48,024 bases of DNA from Helicobacter sp. 11S02596-1 (GTDB lineage Bacteria; Campylobacterota; Campylobacteria; Campylobacterales; Helicobacteraceae), in contig NZ_MLAM01000015.1 of NCBI RefSeq assembly GCF_002272825.1, forward strand, positions 1 through 48,024, read 5' to 3'. Positions 24,091 to 32,737 of the stretch are shown in pieces. How positions within the stretch are numbered: the first letter of the stretch is position 1; each line of letters starts with the position of its first letter. Below the pieces are notes generated by a model. That model was not told where the DNA came from and did not search any database. It worked only from the letters and a program-made list of their open reading frames with translations. Made by a program: the position numbers and the translations under genes.

Positions 24091-24522
24091 TTATTTTATA
24101 CCGCTACTGCCAAATCCACCCGCCCCTCTTGGCGTGCTATCAAGTTCTTCTACTTCGATAAAATCAGCTTGATGGGTTTTGCTGATGACCCCTTGGGCGA
24201 TCCTATCCCCAGCAGAAATGGCAAAATCCACATCGGCGTGATTGATGAGAATAATCATAATTTCGCCACGATAGTCGCTATCAATGGTTCCAGGAGTATT
24301 CAGCACGCTAATGCGATGTTTGAGCGCTAGGGAGCTTCTGGGGCGAATCTGGAGTTCATAACCTCCCTCAATCGCCATACTCAAGCCCGTTTTGACTAGC
24401 TCAATACCGCCGGCTGGGACAATATAATCTCCCAAAGCGCAAAAATCAAAGCCCGCTGCACCTTCGGTTTGGTATTTTGGAATAATGGCATCGGGATGGG
24501 TTTTTTTGATATTAATTTTCAT
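24091..24522 (-). CDS. dut: dUTP diphosphatase
   Basis: Hydrolyses dUTP to dUMP, keeping uracil out of DNA and feeding thymidylate synthesis. About 143 residues with the five trimeric dUTPase motifs, including AAGFDFCALGDYIVP, the RPRSSLALKHRIS uracil/phosphate segment, NTPGTIDSDYRGEI with catalytic aspartate, GDRIAQGVI, and the flexible C-terminal RGAGGFGSSG. I chose ATG 24522, which overlaps the greA stop as ATGA and has GAGGCAG upstream. An ATG five codons earlier would add residues uncommon in the family. Confidence 0.95.
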   Translation of the reverse strand: MKINIKKTHPDAIIPKYQTEGAAGFDFCALGDYIVPAGGIELVKTGLSMAIEGGYELQIRPRSSLALKHRISVLNTPGTIDSDYRGEIMIILINHADVDFAISAGDRIAQGVISKTHQADFIEVEELDSTPRGAGGFGSSGIK

Positions 24523-25025
24523 TTTTCTGCCTCGCATTTGTCAAACTCGATATGTTGATAGCCTACTTCGAGTATCTCAAAATCGCTTTCTCCTGAGGGT
24601 AGTTTGATACTCACTTCATCGCCTTTTTCTTTGCCGATGAGGCTTTTGGCAATCGGAGATCCAAAGGATATGAGTCCTCGTGTGGGGTCGCTTTCGACAC
24701 TCCCGACAATGGTATAAGAAAATTCCTTATCATTATCGAGATTTAAGATTTTCACCGTGCTACCAAAACTCACCTTATTGTGTGCAAGTGTAGCAGGATC
24801 GATGACTTGGGCATTGCTAAGGATTTGGGTGAGATCATTGATCCGTGCTTCGATAAAAAGTTGTTTTTCTTTGGCAGCGTGGTATTCGGCATTTTCTTTT
24901 AGATCCCCGTGTCCTCTGGCTATATCAATTTCTCTGACAATAGCGGGGCGTTCGATTTCTTTGAGATTTTTGAGTTCGGCACAAATTTTTTCATACCCAT
25001 ATTGGCTCATTGGTTCTTTATTCAT
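24519..25025 (-). CDS. greA: Transcription elongation factor GreA
   Basis: Rescues backtracked RNA polymerase by stimulating transcript cleavage. The 168 residues have the N-terminal coiled coil with the acidic tip DIARGHGDLKENAEYHAAKEKQ (about residues 36-57) and the C-terminal FKBP-like domain with VGSVESDPTRGLISFGSPIAKSLIGK. It aligns closely with H. pylori GreA from MNKEPMS on. It lies between lpxB and dut. Confidence 0.96.
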   Translation of the reverse strand: MNKEPMSQYGYEKICAELKNLKEIERPAIVREIDIARGHGDLKENAEYHAAKEKQLFIEARINDLTQILSNAQVIDPATLAHNKVSFGSTVKILNLDNDKEFSYTIVGSVESDPTRGLISFGSPIAKSLIGKEKGDEVSIKLPSGESDFEILEVGYQHIEFDKCEAEK

Positions 25026-25074
25026 TTTTTATATATCTCCTAAAACTAAAACTGCAATCATATAAAATCAGAAG

Positions 25075-26142
25075 TTAATTTAACGTTAAATTTATCCATT
25101 CAGCGATATTTTTGGCACTGCCGTGCTTCAAATACTCACGGATTTTACCCGATTCTATCAAAAATTTTTCTTTATCGGTATTTTGGTATGCTCCCAAAAG
25201 ATTTTCTGCATCCAACTCATCTTGAATCAATTCTTCGTGAAGCTTGGTTTTCCCACACCCTGGTCTTTCGCCATTGAGGGCATTATAAAAAATATTTGCC
25301 AGCCCGACAAAAGAGAGTTTGACAAATATTTTGAGAATGGCAAAATCCAGCTTTTTGGCTTGATAGCCCAGCACAAAAGGCGTGCCTATGAGCGTGGCTT
25401 CAAGCGTGGCTGTCCCGCTACAGATAAAAGCAAACTCCGCTTCATAGAGACTTTGATGGGCATTGAATGAAATCTCAAAAAGCTCGATTCCCTCGCCATA
25501 AATCGAATGCAAATCGAGCGTTTCAAATGCCTCTGGAATGACTAAGATCTTTTTTTTATGCGGGAGTTTTTTGGCGACTTGCACAAAAATCGGAAAAATT
25601 CTTTTAATCTCCCCTCGCCTACTTCCAGGCATAAAGACAATCCCCTCGCCTGCAGGCGTTTGTTTGTAATGATGGATTTCATCTAATAGTGGGTGTCCTA
25701 CATATGTCGCTTTGTTTTGATAAAACGAGGTCTCAAATGGTAAAATCGCTCCCAATCTATCGCAATAACGCTCGATTTTTTTCGCTCGCCAGGGTTTCCA
25801 CGCCCAAATTTGAGGCAAGATATAATAAATGATGTGCTTGTTGGGGTCTTTTTGTTTGATGGCTTTTGCTAATGGGATATTAAACGATGATGCATCCATC
25901 AATAGCACCATATCCGCTTGGCTAGCTAATCGAGCCATTTTTTTGTTGGCTTGGTAAAAAAAGCTTATTTTTCCCAAAACATCGCCAAACCCCATCACAG
26001 AAAATTCCTTTGGGTCATAAAGTGCCTTTCCCAAATTTTTGTCAAAAATACCGATAAATTCGACGTTTTTGAGGTATTTTTTGAGTTCTTTTAGATGGAG
26101 ATTTGAGCTAGGTTCGAGCGCACTCACGAGGATTTTTGGCAT
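25075..26142 (-). CDS. lpxB: Lipid A disaccharide synthase
   Basis: GT19 glycosyltransferase that condenses UDP-2,3-diacyl-GlcN with lipid X at the inner membrane. The 355 residues carry the Helicobacter version of the N-terminal motif, SALEPSSNLHLKEL. They also carry FSVMGFGDVLGKI, LMDASSFNIPLAKAIK, YYILPQIWAWKPWRAKKIE, YVGHPLLDE, FMPGSRRGEI and the sugar-nucleotide site FICSGTATLEATLIGTPFVLGY. Length and order match H. pylori LpxB. Situated between greA and a coiled-coil protein gene. Confidence 0.95.
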   Translation of the reverse strand: MPKILVSALEPSSNLHLKELKKYLKNVEFIGIFDKNLGKALYDPKEFSVMGFGDVLGKISFFYQANKKMARLASQADMVLLMDASSFNIPLAKAIKQKDPNKHIIYYILPQIWAWKPWRAKKIERYCDRLGAILPFETSFYQNKATYVGHPLLDEIHHYKQTPAGEGIVFMPGSRRGEIKRIFPIFVQVAKKLPHKKKILVIPEAFETLDLHSIYGEGIELFEISFNAHQSLYEAEFAFICSGTATLEATLIGTPFVLGYQAKKLDFAILKIFVKLSFVGLANIFYNALNGERPGCGKTKLHEELIQDELDAENLLGAYQNTDKEKFLIESGKIREYLKHGSAKNIAEWINLTLN

Positions 26143-26742
26143 TTATTTTTCTTCTGTTTTGTGATCTAAAGATTGATTTGCTTTTAGCATATCTTCAGCA
26201 TAAAAATCCCGAAGCTCGATTTTGAGTTTTGAATTTTCCAATTCCAGCTCCAAAATCTGCTCTTTGAGGATTTTATTTTCTTTGAGGATAACGCGATATT
26301 TTTTGTATAAACCATCTGTAAAGACCCTTTTGACGGGTCTAGCTTTTGCAACTGTGCCATCTTTGAGATAAATCTCGATCAACTCAAGTGGCTTGGGTAA
26401 GATTTCTTCTTTTTTTTCATTGATGATTTGAAGTTTTTCATTTTTGAGTTTAGAAATATTTTTTTTTATTTTTTGCTCAAATAAATGCCGTTTGATGTCT
26501 TTGATTTCATCAATTTTTTCTTGTTTTGTTTCTTCAAGTTTTTGGACTTCGTTTTTGGATTCTTCGACTTGCTGGCGGATTTTTTTTAGCTTGGCTTTTG
26601 CCTGTGAGATTTCTTCTTGATAAGAAAGAATTTCTTGTTTGAATCTCTCTCTTTCATCCTCAAAAAGTCGCACCAACTCCCAACTTTCCTTGATTTCAGA
26701 ACTCTTTTGGATAAAATCTTTAAAAATTTGCTTATCTTCCAT
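26143..26742 (-). CDS. Coiled-coil protein of unknown function
   Basis: 199 residues, largely coiled coil in two parts (about 10-105 and 150-185) with heptads rich in Lys, Glu, Ile and Gln, separated by a short domain with KDGTVAKARPVKRVFTDGLYKKYRVI. No signal peptide or membrane helix. The gene occupies the position between lpxB and hypA, where H. pylori also has an uncharacterised gene. Its stop abuts lpxB directly. I cannot assign a function. Confidence 0.78.
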   Translation of the reverse strand: MEDKQIFKDFIQKSSEIKESWELVRLFEDERERFKQEILSYQEEISQAKAKLKKIRQQVEESKNEVQKLEETKQEKIDEIKDIKRHLFEQKIKKNISKLKNEKLQIINEKKEEILPKPLELIEIYLKDGTVAKARPVKRVFTDGLYKKYRVILKENKILKEQILELELENSKLKIELRDFYAEDMLKANQSLDHKTEEK

Positions 26743-26755
26743 TTAATCCCACCAT

Positions 26756-27115
26756 TTAGTCAATTTGCCCAATCATTTCTAAAGACAAAAGATGCATTTC
26801 ACGCCCTTTGATCATTTCGAGATTTTTGCTTCCACATTGCGGGCATACGCCATAATCGATACCTTCTGGGACAAAGCAATGGTGGCAGTCGTTGCACTCA
26901 AGTTCGACTTTTTCCTCTACGATGTCCAAGATAGCGTCTTTACAAACTTGTGATTCTTCTCTAAAAGTCTCAAAAGCACTCACAAACAAGCTCTTATCCA
27001 TCCCGCTTCGCTCCCCAATGCCAACGATGATTTTCTCGATTTTAAAAGCATTGTTTTTAAGGGCGTGTTCTTCGCAAAGTTCGATAAGAGAAGAAACGAC
27101 AGAATATTCGTGCAT
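26756..27115 (-). CDS. hypA: Hydrogenase/urease nickel maturation protein HypA
   Basis: Nickel metallochaperone that delivers Ni to [NiFe]-hydrogenase and, in Helicobacter, also supports urease. About 119 residues with the N-terminal nickel site MHEYSVV (His2) and the zinc domain, here CNDC and CPQCGSKN with flanking cysteines. Two ATG codons are adjacent; I chose the second (27115) because HypA needs His as residue 2 and AAGG is then better spaced. First gene of the long minus-strand operon train. Confidence 0.94.
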   Translation of the reverse strand: MHEYSVVSSLIELCEEHALKNNAFKIEKIIVGIGERSGMDKSLFVSAFETFREESQVCKDAILDIVEEKVELECNDCHHCFVPEGIDYGVCPQCGSKNLEMIKGREMHLLSLEMIGQID

Positions 27116-27194
27116 CATCCGACCTTGTGTTTTGGGATTTAACTATTAAATTTAAATATATTTTAGCGTATATTTGCTTGGTATCATCATAGAA

Positions 27195-27228
27195 CTTAAA
27201 AAATTTTTAAGAATATAACATCTATAAT
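27195..27228 (+). promoter_or_regulatory. Carbonic anhydrase promoter with 17-bp palindrome
   Basis: TATAAT at 27223-27228, 40 bp before the start codon. A perfect palindrome CTTAAAAAATTTTTAAG (27195-27211) overlaps the -35 position and is a candidate operator. Directly after the -10 box is another perfect palindrome, TTGCCGGCAA (27233-27242), which could lie in the 5' end of the mRNA. Confidence 0.55.
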
Positions 27229-27267
27229 AATTTTGCCGGCAATTTTTAACTCTTAAAAGGAAGTGTT

Positions 27268-28020
27268 ATGAAAAGCTTAATTTCTGTTTTTCCTGCCTTG
27301 GTTTTAGGTTTAGGAAGTCTTTATGCAACTGAGTGGGGATATGAGGGCAAGGGCGCCCCATCTCATTGGGGGAGTTTGGATAATGAATTTAAAATTTGCG
27401 AAGTTGGGAAAATGCAATCCCCTATCAATATCACAAATGCCGTGAAGTCTGTGAATACACATCATTTCGATATTAACTACATCACATCATCAAAGACCGA
27501 TCCTATCGATGTTGTCAATAATGGTCATAGTATCCAGGTTAATTTTAGACCGAGTAATTTTATTACCTTTGATAACCAAAAATATCAATTATTGCAACTC
27601 CATTTTCATTCCCCAGCAGAGTTTGCCTTTGATGGGGTGAAAAATCCTTTTGAAATGCACCTCGTGCATAAAAACGACAAGGGCGAGCTTTTGGTTATCA
27701 ATGTCGATTTCAAGCTAGGCAAACCAAATGAAGCGATCGAATTGATCTGGAAGTTTATACCCAAAGAAAAAGGTCAAAAAAATACAACAATCAAAAATGT
27801 CAAGCTTACAGCGTTGTTGCCAAAAAACTTGGGGTATTATTATTTCAAAGGCTCGCTCACCACGCCCCCTTGCACAGAAAATGTCAAATGGATTGTGCTA
27901 AAAACTCCGCTTAGTGTTTCAAAGGAGCAAGTCGAAATATTCCACAAAACAATGGGATTTGACAACAACAGACCTATCCAGCCAACCAATAATCGTGAGA
28001 TCGTCGAAGAAGCAAACTAA
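27268..28020 (+). CDS. Periplasmic alpha-carbonic anhydrase
   Basis: Interconverts CO2 and bicarbonate in the periplasm; in gastric Helicobacter the enzyme works with urease in acid acclimation. The 250 residues start with a signal peptide ending SLYA, and the mature protein begins TEWGYEGKGAP. The zinc-site histidines are in LLQLHFHSPAEF (HxH) and MHLVHKND. Other family signatures are GKMQSPINI near residue 50, and FKGSLTTPPCTENVKW with the substrate-pocket threonine. ATG with AAGGAAG upstream. Convergent with the beta-propeller protein gene; a hairpin spans the stop codon. Confidence 0.95.
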   Translation: MKSLISVFPALVLGLGSLYATEWGYEGKGAPSHWGSLDNEFKICEVGKMQSPINITNAVKSVNTHHFDINYITSSKTDPIDVVNNGHSIQVNFRPSNFITFDNQKYQLLQLHFHSPAEFAFDGVKNPFEMHLVHKNDKGELLVINVDFKLGKPNEAIELIWKFIPKEKGQKNTTIKNVKLTALLPKNLGYYYFKGSLTTPPCTENVKWIVLKTPLSVSKEQVEIFHKTMGFDNNRPIQPTNNREIVEEAN

Positions 28021-28029
28021 GTTTGCTTC
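28009..28029 (+). terminator. 9-bp hairpin spanning the carbonic anhydrase stop codon
   Basis: GAAGCAAAC and GTTTGCTTC pair perfectly with the TAA stop codon as the loop. No long T run follows, so it may act as a 3' stabiliser rather than a strict intrinsic terminator. It lies between two convergent genes. Confidence 0.55.
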
Positions 28030-28045
28030 AAAGCGCAAAAACGAT

Positions 28046-30217
28046 TCAAGTCAAATCTTGATTGCCAATGCCATCTGGCTTGGCGTCTTTTGTAAAAACA
28101 ATACTTTGTATATGGTTGATATTTTTATCAAGCTTTTTTTGCGGGGTCCCTTCGATATTTTCTAAAATATCGCAAAACACCTCGCTTTGGCGACAAAAAT
28201 TCACAATCTCATCATCTTTGCCATATCTCAAAACATACTGCTGGATGGACTTTTCCCAATCAATTATCAAATCGTTGTTTTCTAGGGCTTGATACATTTC
28301 ATATACATAAGCGATTTTCATCGTGATATTGACCTTGTTTTGCCAATTTTTTAATGGGAAAAATTTACATATTTTGGCGTATGTTTGCTTGGTATCGCCA
28401 CTTTGGGCGATATTTTTTGCTTCTTCAAAAATCTCAAAGATTTCTTTATAGATAGCAACAGCCTCCTCTGAAGTCCCCATCTCCGGATATAATTCAAGCA
28501 TTTTGTAACATTCAGCATAGTTTTTTGCCCGACATTTTTCAAGAAAATCCCCAATATGAGCCAGATAATTTTGACTTCTTTTGACAAAATCCAAAAAAGG
28601 CTCTACCCCAACTAAAATCTTCAAATATTCTTGGGCTTTGGTGTAGTCTTTGCTTAGAATGCAATTTTGAATCTGGCGGGCAATGGCTTCGCATTTGAGA
28701 TATGTTTTTTGGTAGGTTTTGCTTTTTTTGAGGAATTTACATTGCTGTGCGAGCAAAAAATAATTGGCAAAATCGTTTTCTTTGGCATATTTTTCACCCA
28801 AAAGATATTTGTCCCAATGGTTTAAAATCGTTGCGACTTGCAATTTTTTTTCAGGGATGTTTTTGAAAGGTTCTAAAAGATTTTCCATTTCTTCTTTGCC
28901 TGCCAAAGGGTCTTGAACTCCCAGATATTTTGAAACATCACAAATTTCTTCAAAATATTTTTCTATCTTTTGGTATTCATCAAGATTTTTGATACAAGGG
29001 TGCAATGAAGCAATCTCATAAGCTAAACCATAATCTCCCTTTTCAAACTCATAGTAAAACTCTTCAATAAAAGATTTTTCAAGGATATAATTTTTGATTT
29101 CCTCTTCTTTGCTGGGGTCTTCAAAATAAGGCTGTGCTATCTCGATAATCTTTTCGGCATTATTGTGTTTGAGGAGCTGGGAAATCTCTCTGATGACTTC
29201 TTGCCAGCTTGAATTTTTGACTTTTGTATAGACTTGCAAGGTTTTGAGCAAGATATTATGTTTTTCTGCGAGTTCTTTGGCAAGCTTAAATTCATTTTGA
29301 TTAAGTAAGTCTAAAAATTCATTGATTTTATAAAATTTATCAATAATCTGAACGCTCCCATTGATAAAACAGATAAAAATAAAATTTTCGTATGCTTTGA
29401 TACACGTTACCCCTTTGAAAGCGAGATTGATAGTATAAGCAATGGCATTGCTTTTGAGGCAATAGATATACAAAACATCCTCACGTGTGCCAATATAGGC
29501 ATAATTCTCCTCTGGTTCAAGCATTATTTTTGTCATCCAGCAAGAAAAACATTTATGAAAGTCATTTTGCTGGGTGAGGGTATCAAAAATCCCTGCTTCG
29601 CCATCTTTGCAAACATAAAAAATTTTTTGGTCGCTATCAAAAAAAACCATATCCTCGATAACACTAGGCGTGGTTGTAGAAGCGATAGGGGTGTCGGTTT
29701 TGAGGCTATAAATCGTTAAGGTCAAATCATAAGAAGCATAACAAATCGCTTCAGAGTATTTTCCAAAAACGATTGAAGAAATATAATCGGGCTTTCTGGA
29801 CAAAAATGTATTGAGCCGATGATTGGGGTGCGTATAGACAAAAACCCTGCCATCTTCCCCGCCTGTAGCGAGGTATTTGCCATCTTCAGAAAATTTTGAA
29901 ACGCTAATATCAGCCTCGTGCCATTTCAATCGTGAAGTCAAAAATATCCGATTATTGACAATCTTATAAATAAAACCGATGGGGCTTTTGGTCTTAGGGA
30001 TGAGGAGATAGCCATCTGGAGAGCAATTGATGGCTTTGGAATAGCGGTGATGGGGGATGGCATCTTTGGCGACTTGTTTGCTAAAAGAAAACATAAATTC
30101 TTTGAGGGAAAATTTATACACACGATAATTGTGATCGGCAAGCAGATATTCCCCATCAAATAGGGTCATATCCAAGATACTTCCAAACAGATTGATTTTG
30201 TTTTTTATTTTAAGCAC
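28046..30217 (-). CDS. Beta-propeller plus helical-solenoid protein of unknown function
   Basis: 723 residues, cytoplasmic by appearance (no signal or membrane helix). The first ~330 residues read as WD40-like blades: DGEYLLADHNYRVYKF, SEDGKYLATGGEDGRVFVY, SSIVFGKYSEAICYASYDLT, NYAYIGTREDVLYIY, ENFIFICFINGSVQII. From about 335 to the end the protein is helical with repeated short helices rich in Tyr, Glu and Lys (FEKGDYGLAYEIASLHPCI, LSKDYTKAQEYLKILVGV, KNYAECYKMLELYPEMG), as in alpha-solenoids. Similar long proteins occur in other Campylobacterota, but I cannot name this one. Monocistronic; its promoter region is shared divergently with ispG. Confidence 0.82.
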   Translation of the reverse strand: MLKIKNKINLFGSILDMTLFDGEYLLADHNYRVYKFSLKEFMFSFSKQVAKDAIPHHRYSKAINCSPDGYLLIPKTKSPIGFIYKIVNNRIFLTSRLKWHEADISVSKFSEDGKYLATGGEDGRVFVYTHPNHRLNTFLSRKPDYISSIVFGKYSEAICYASYDLTLTIYSLKTDTPIASTTTPSVIEDMVFFDSDQKIFYVCKDGEAGIFDTLTQQNDFHKCFSCWMTKIMLEPEENYAYIGTREDVLYIYCLKSNAIAYTINLAFKGVTCIKAYENFIFICFINGSVQIIDKFYKINEFLDLLNQNEFKLAKELAEKHNILLKTLQVYTKVKNSSWQEVIREISQLLKHNNAEKIIEIAQPYFEDPSKEEEIKNYILEKSFIEEFYYEFEKGDYGLAYEIASLHPCIKNLDEYQKIEKYFEEICDVSKYLGVQDPLAGKEEMENLLEPFKNIPEKKLQVATILNHWDKYLLGEKYAKENDFANYFLLAQQCKFLKKSKTYQKTYLKCEAIARQIQNCILSKDYTKAQEYLKILVGVEPFLDFVKRSQNYLAHIGDFLEKCRAKNYAECYKMLELYPEMGTSEEAVAIYKEIFEIFEEAKNIAQSGDTKQTYAKICKFFPLKNWQNKVNITMKIAYVYEMYQALENNDLIIDWEKSIQQYVLRYGKDDEIVNFCRQSEVFCDILENIEGTPQKKLDKNINHIQSIVFTKDAKPDGIGNQDLT

Positions 30218-30299
30218 AATCCCTCACAATTCAGATATTTTCAAAGATTTTCGTAAGATCCCATCCTTTTATCATCAGTTTGGCGTAAAAAATTTTATG

Positions 30300-30305
30300 T
30301 ATAAT
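30300..30305 (+). promoter_or_regulatory. Promoter -10 box for ispG
   Basis: TATAAT in the 200-bp divergent region between the propeller protein and ispG. It lies about 112 bp before the ispG ATG, which implies a long AT-rich leader; a second weaker AT-rich box nearer the gene cannot be excluded. Confidence 0.5.
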
Positions 30306-30417
30306 GATACCACATTTTTAAGGTTATTTTTTTATCAAATTTAATTTTAAGTTAAATAAATGATAAAAGATAAATGTTTTTTACTAATAATATTTTCAAA
30401 TTCTAAGGAAAAAGACA

Positions 30418-31494
30418 ATGCTAAGCCCTAGATACCCCACCAAACAAATCTTCATCGGCAATGTCCCTATCGGCGGGGACGCCCCTATCAGCGTGCAAAG
30501 TATGACTTTTAGTAAAACCGCAGATATTGAAGCTACCAAAAAACAGATCGACAGACTGCATTTTGCCGGTGCGGATATTGTTCGGCTTGCGGTGAGTTCA
30601 GAAAAAGACGCCAAAGCCCTAGCAGAAATCAAAAAAATCTCCCCATTGCCTATCGTGGCTGATATTCACTTTCGCCACCGATTTGCCCTCATCGCTGCTG
30701 AAAGTGTCGATGCTATCCGTATCAATCCGGGTAATATCGGGACAAAAGAAAGGATAAAAGCCGTTGCTGATGCGTGCAATCAAAGAAATCTCCCCATACG
30801 CATTGGTGTCAATAGCGGGAGTTTAGAAAAGCAATTTGACAAAAAATACGGCCCCACGCCAAAAGGGATGGTCGAATCTGCCCTTTATAACATCAAATTA
30901 CTCGAGGATTTTGGTTTTGCCAACATCAAAATATCGCTCAAAGCCAGCGATGTCGAACGCACAATCGAAGCGTATAGAATGCTCCGCCCTTTGGTGGATT
31001 ACCCCTTTCATCTAGGCGTTACAGAGGCGGGGACGATTTTTCATTCGATGATAAAAAGCTCGATGGCATTAGGGAATCTCTTGATGGAGGGAATCGGCGA
31101 TACGATGCGGGTTTCTATCACCGGAGAACTCGAAGAAGAGGTCAAAGTCGCCAAAGCCATCTTGCGCTACAGCGGGAGGCAAAAAGATGGGATTACGATC
31201 ATATCTTGCCCGACTTGTGGGAGGATTGAGGCAAATTTGGTCGATGCGGTCAAAGAGGTAGAAAAACGCCTCGCCCATATCCGCACACCTTTGAATGTCA
31301 GTGTGATGGGGTGTGCGGTAAATGCTATCGGTGAAGCCAAGCACGCCGATATTGCGATCGCTTTTGGCAATCAAAGCGGGCTTATCATCAAAAATGGCGA
31401 GGTTTTATGCCGATTGCCTGAGGATAAAATCATCGAGATTTTTATCGAGGAAGTCGAAAAACTTGCCCTGGAGCGCCAAAAATCTGTTTGCTAA
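30418..31494 (+). CDS. ispG: 4-hydroxy-3-methylbut-2-enyl diphosphate synthase (IspG/GcpE)
   Basis: Iron-sulfur enzyme of the MEP isoprenoid pathway, converting MEcPP to HMBPP. The 358 residues begin with the TIM-barrel part ([49 protein letters not shown]). They finish with the 4Fe-4S domain: ISCPTCGR provides two cysteines and [17 protein letters not shown] another. ATG follows AAGGAAAAAGACA. In H. pylori ispG is next to dapD; here four other genes separate them. Confidence 0.95.
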   Translation: MLSPRYPTKQIFIGNVPIGGDAPISVQSMTFSKTADIEATKKQIDRLHFAGADIVRLAVSSEKDAKALAEIKKISPLPIVADIHFRHRFALIAAESVDAIRINPGNIGTKERIKAVADACNQRNLPIRIGVNSGSLEKQFDKKYGPTPKGMVESALYNIKLLEDFGFANIKISLKASDVERTIEAYRMLRPLVDYPFHLGVTEAGTIFHSMIKSSMALGNLLMEGIGDTMRVSITGELEEEVKVAKAILRYSGRQKDGITIISCPTCGRIEANLVDAVKEVEKRLAHIRTPLNVSVMGCAVNAIGEAKHADIAIAFGNQSGLIIKNGEVLCRLPEDKIIEIFIEEVEKLALERQKSVC

Positions 31495-31710
31495 AGATGA
31501 TTTGATAGGGGTTTTTGAACATTCTTGCCTATTTTTCCTTTTACCCCGCCTTTCTCCTCACTTTGCCACTACCCTGCATTTCCCAAAAATTTATTCAAAA
31601 ATGCCTTGCCAATCACATCGCAACCGAATAATGCAACAATTTGACACCCCAGCACTATATGAGTTAAAAAAATAATGAAAAAATTTAAGATTTAAAAAGC
31701 TTGATGAGAA

Positions 31711-31716
31711 TATAAT
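31711..31716 (+). promoter_or_regulatory. Promoter -10 box for the AEC transporter
   Basis: TATAAT 35 bp before the start of the AEC carrier, after an A-rich tract. The 257 bp between ispG and this gene hold no convincing coding frame; a 14-codon frame at 31632 is probably chance or a remnant. Confidence 0.5.
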
Positions 31717-31751
31717 CGCATTTTTATATCCTAAATCAAGCGAGTTTTGGA

Positions 31752-32666
31752 ATGTTATTGGCTTTGTATGGGGTTTTTGCCTTTATTGGATTGGGTTATT
31801 TTGCAAAGACAATGCGAATGGTTGGGAACAAACAAAGTGGCATTCTTCTAGGATTTTTGCTTAATTTTGCCCTGCCCGCACAAATCTTTACAGGCATTTA
31901 TCACGTTGAACTTGACATCAAGCTCATCGCTATTATGCTCGTGGCATTGAGTTGTTCTTTGCTCGGTGGGGTAACGATGTATTTTTTTGCCAAAAAAATC
32001 CTCAAACGAGAAGCTGGCACGGCGATTGCAATGGCATTTTTGGCTACTTTGGGGAATACGCTATTTTTGGGTATCCCGTTGATTCAAGGTTCTTTGGGGC
32101 AAGAATACGCCAACAAAGCGATTTTATACGATCAAATATGCACCGCCATCCCTTTGGCGACACTCACGCCGTTGGTGATGAGTTTTGGAGGCAAAGGGGT
32201 TTTTAGTTTTCGAGCCATCACGATGAGGCTATCGCAAAATCCACTTTTTTTGGCTCTGATTGCGGGATTATTTTTCAAATTAATGCCCTTTTCGATCGGG
32301 GAATGGATTTTCACCCCTATCAAGCAATTAGGGGCTTCAGCCACGCCAGTAGCGTTGTTTGCCATCGGGGTGCAAATCAGTCTGGGGGATATCAAAACCG
32401 AATGGAAAAATACATTTTTTGTCCTTTTGTGGGGGATGATTATCGTGCCAGCATTGATGTTTGCTTTTATGAAAGCCAGCGGGGTGGTTATCAATGACAC
32501 GTGGAGAATGGCACTCCTAGAATCTGCAATGCCCCCGCTTATAAGCTCCGCAGCCGTGATTATGCGTGCAGGGTTAAACAACAGAATCGCTGTGAGTTCT
32601 GTAGCATTTGGAATCTTTGCGAGTGCTTTGACAATCCCCTTTTGGCTACATTTGAGTTATGTTTAA
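31752..32666 (+). CDS. AEC-family (auxin efflux carrier-like) permease
   Basis: 304-residue membrane protein with about ten hydrophobic helices in two five-helix halves. Family traits include the first-helix FAFIGLGYFAKTMRMV, the broken-helix motif LNFALPAQIFTG, and the C-terminal ALLESAMPPLISSAAVIMRAG, where the proline-containing helix of AEC carriers lies. Bacterial members move dicarboxylates such as malate or other organic anions; the substrate here is not readable. Starts with ATG behind a TATAAT promoter; the MFS transporter follows with a short gap, so they may form one unit. Part of the four-gene insert between ispG and dapD. Confidence 0.85.
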   Translation: MLLALYGVFAFIGLGYFAKTMRMVGNKQSGILLGFLLNFALPAQIFTGIYHVELDIKLIAIMLVALSCSLLGGVTMYFFAKKILKREAGTAIAMAFLATLGNTLFLGIPLIQGSLGQEYANKAILYDQICTAIPLATLTPLVMSFGGKGVFSFRAITMRLSQNPLFLALIAGLFFKLMPFSIGEWIFTPIKQLGASATPVALFAIGVQISLGDIKTEWKNTFFVLLWGMIIVPALMFAFMKASGVVINDTWRMALLESAMPPLISSAAVIMRAGLNNRIAVSSVAFGIFASALTIPFWLHLSYV

Positions 32667-32737
32667 ATTTTATGAAAAATCCAAATACCATCACGTATTT
32701 TTAAATAAAATAGTTATTTTTATCTTTGAGGCAACCA

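Noticed and set aside
31632-31676. 14-codon frame MQQFDTPALYELKK after ispG
   Set aside because: No recognisable family, no good ribosome site and too short to support.
32132-32581. Long antisense frame within the AEC transporter gene
   Set aside because: Shadow of the real gene; no ribosome site and no family features.
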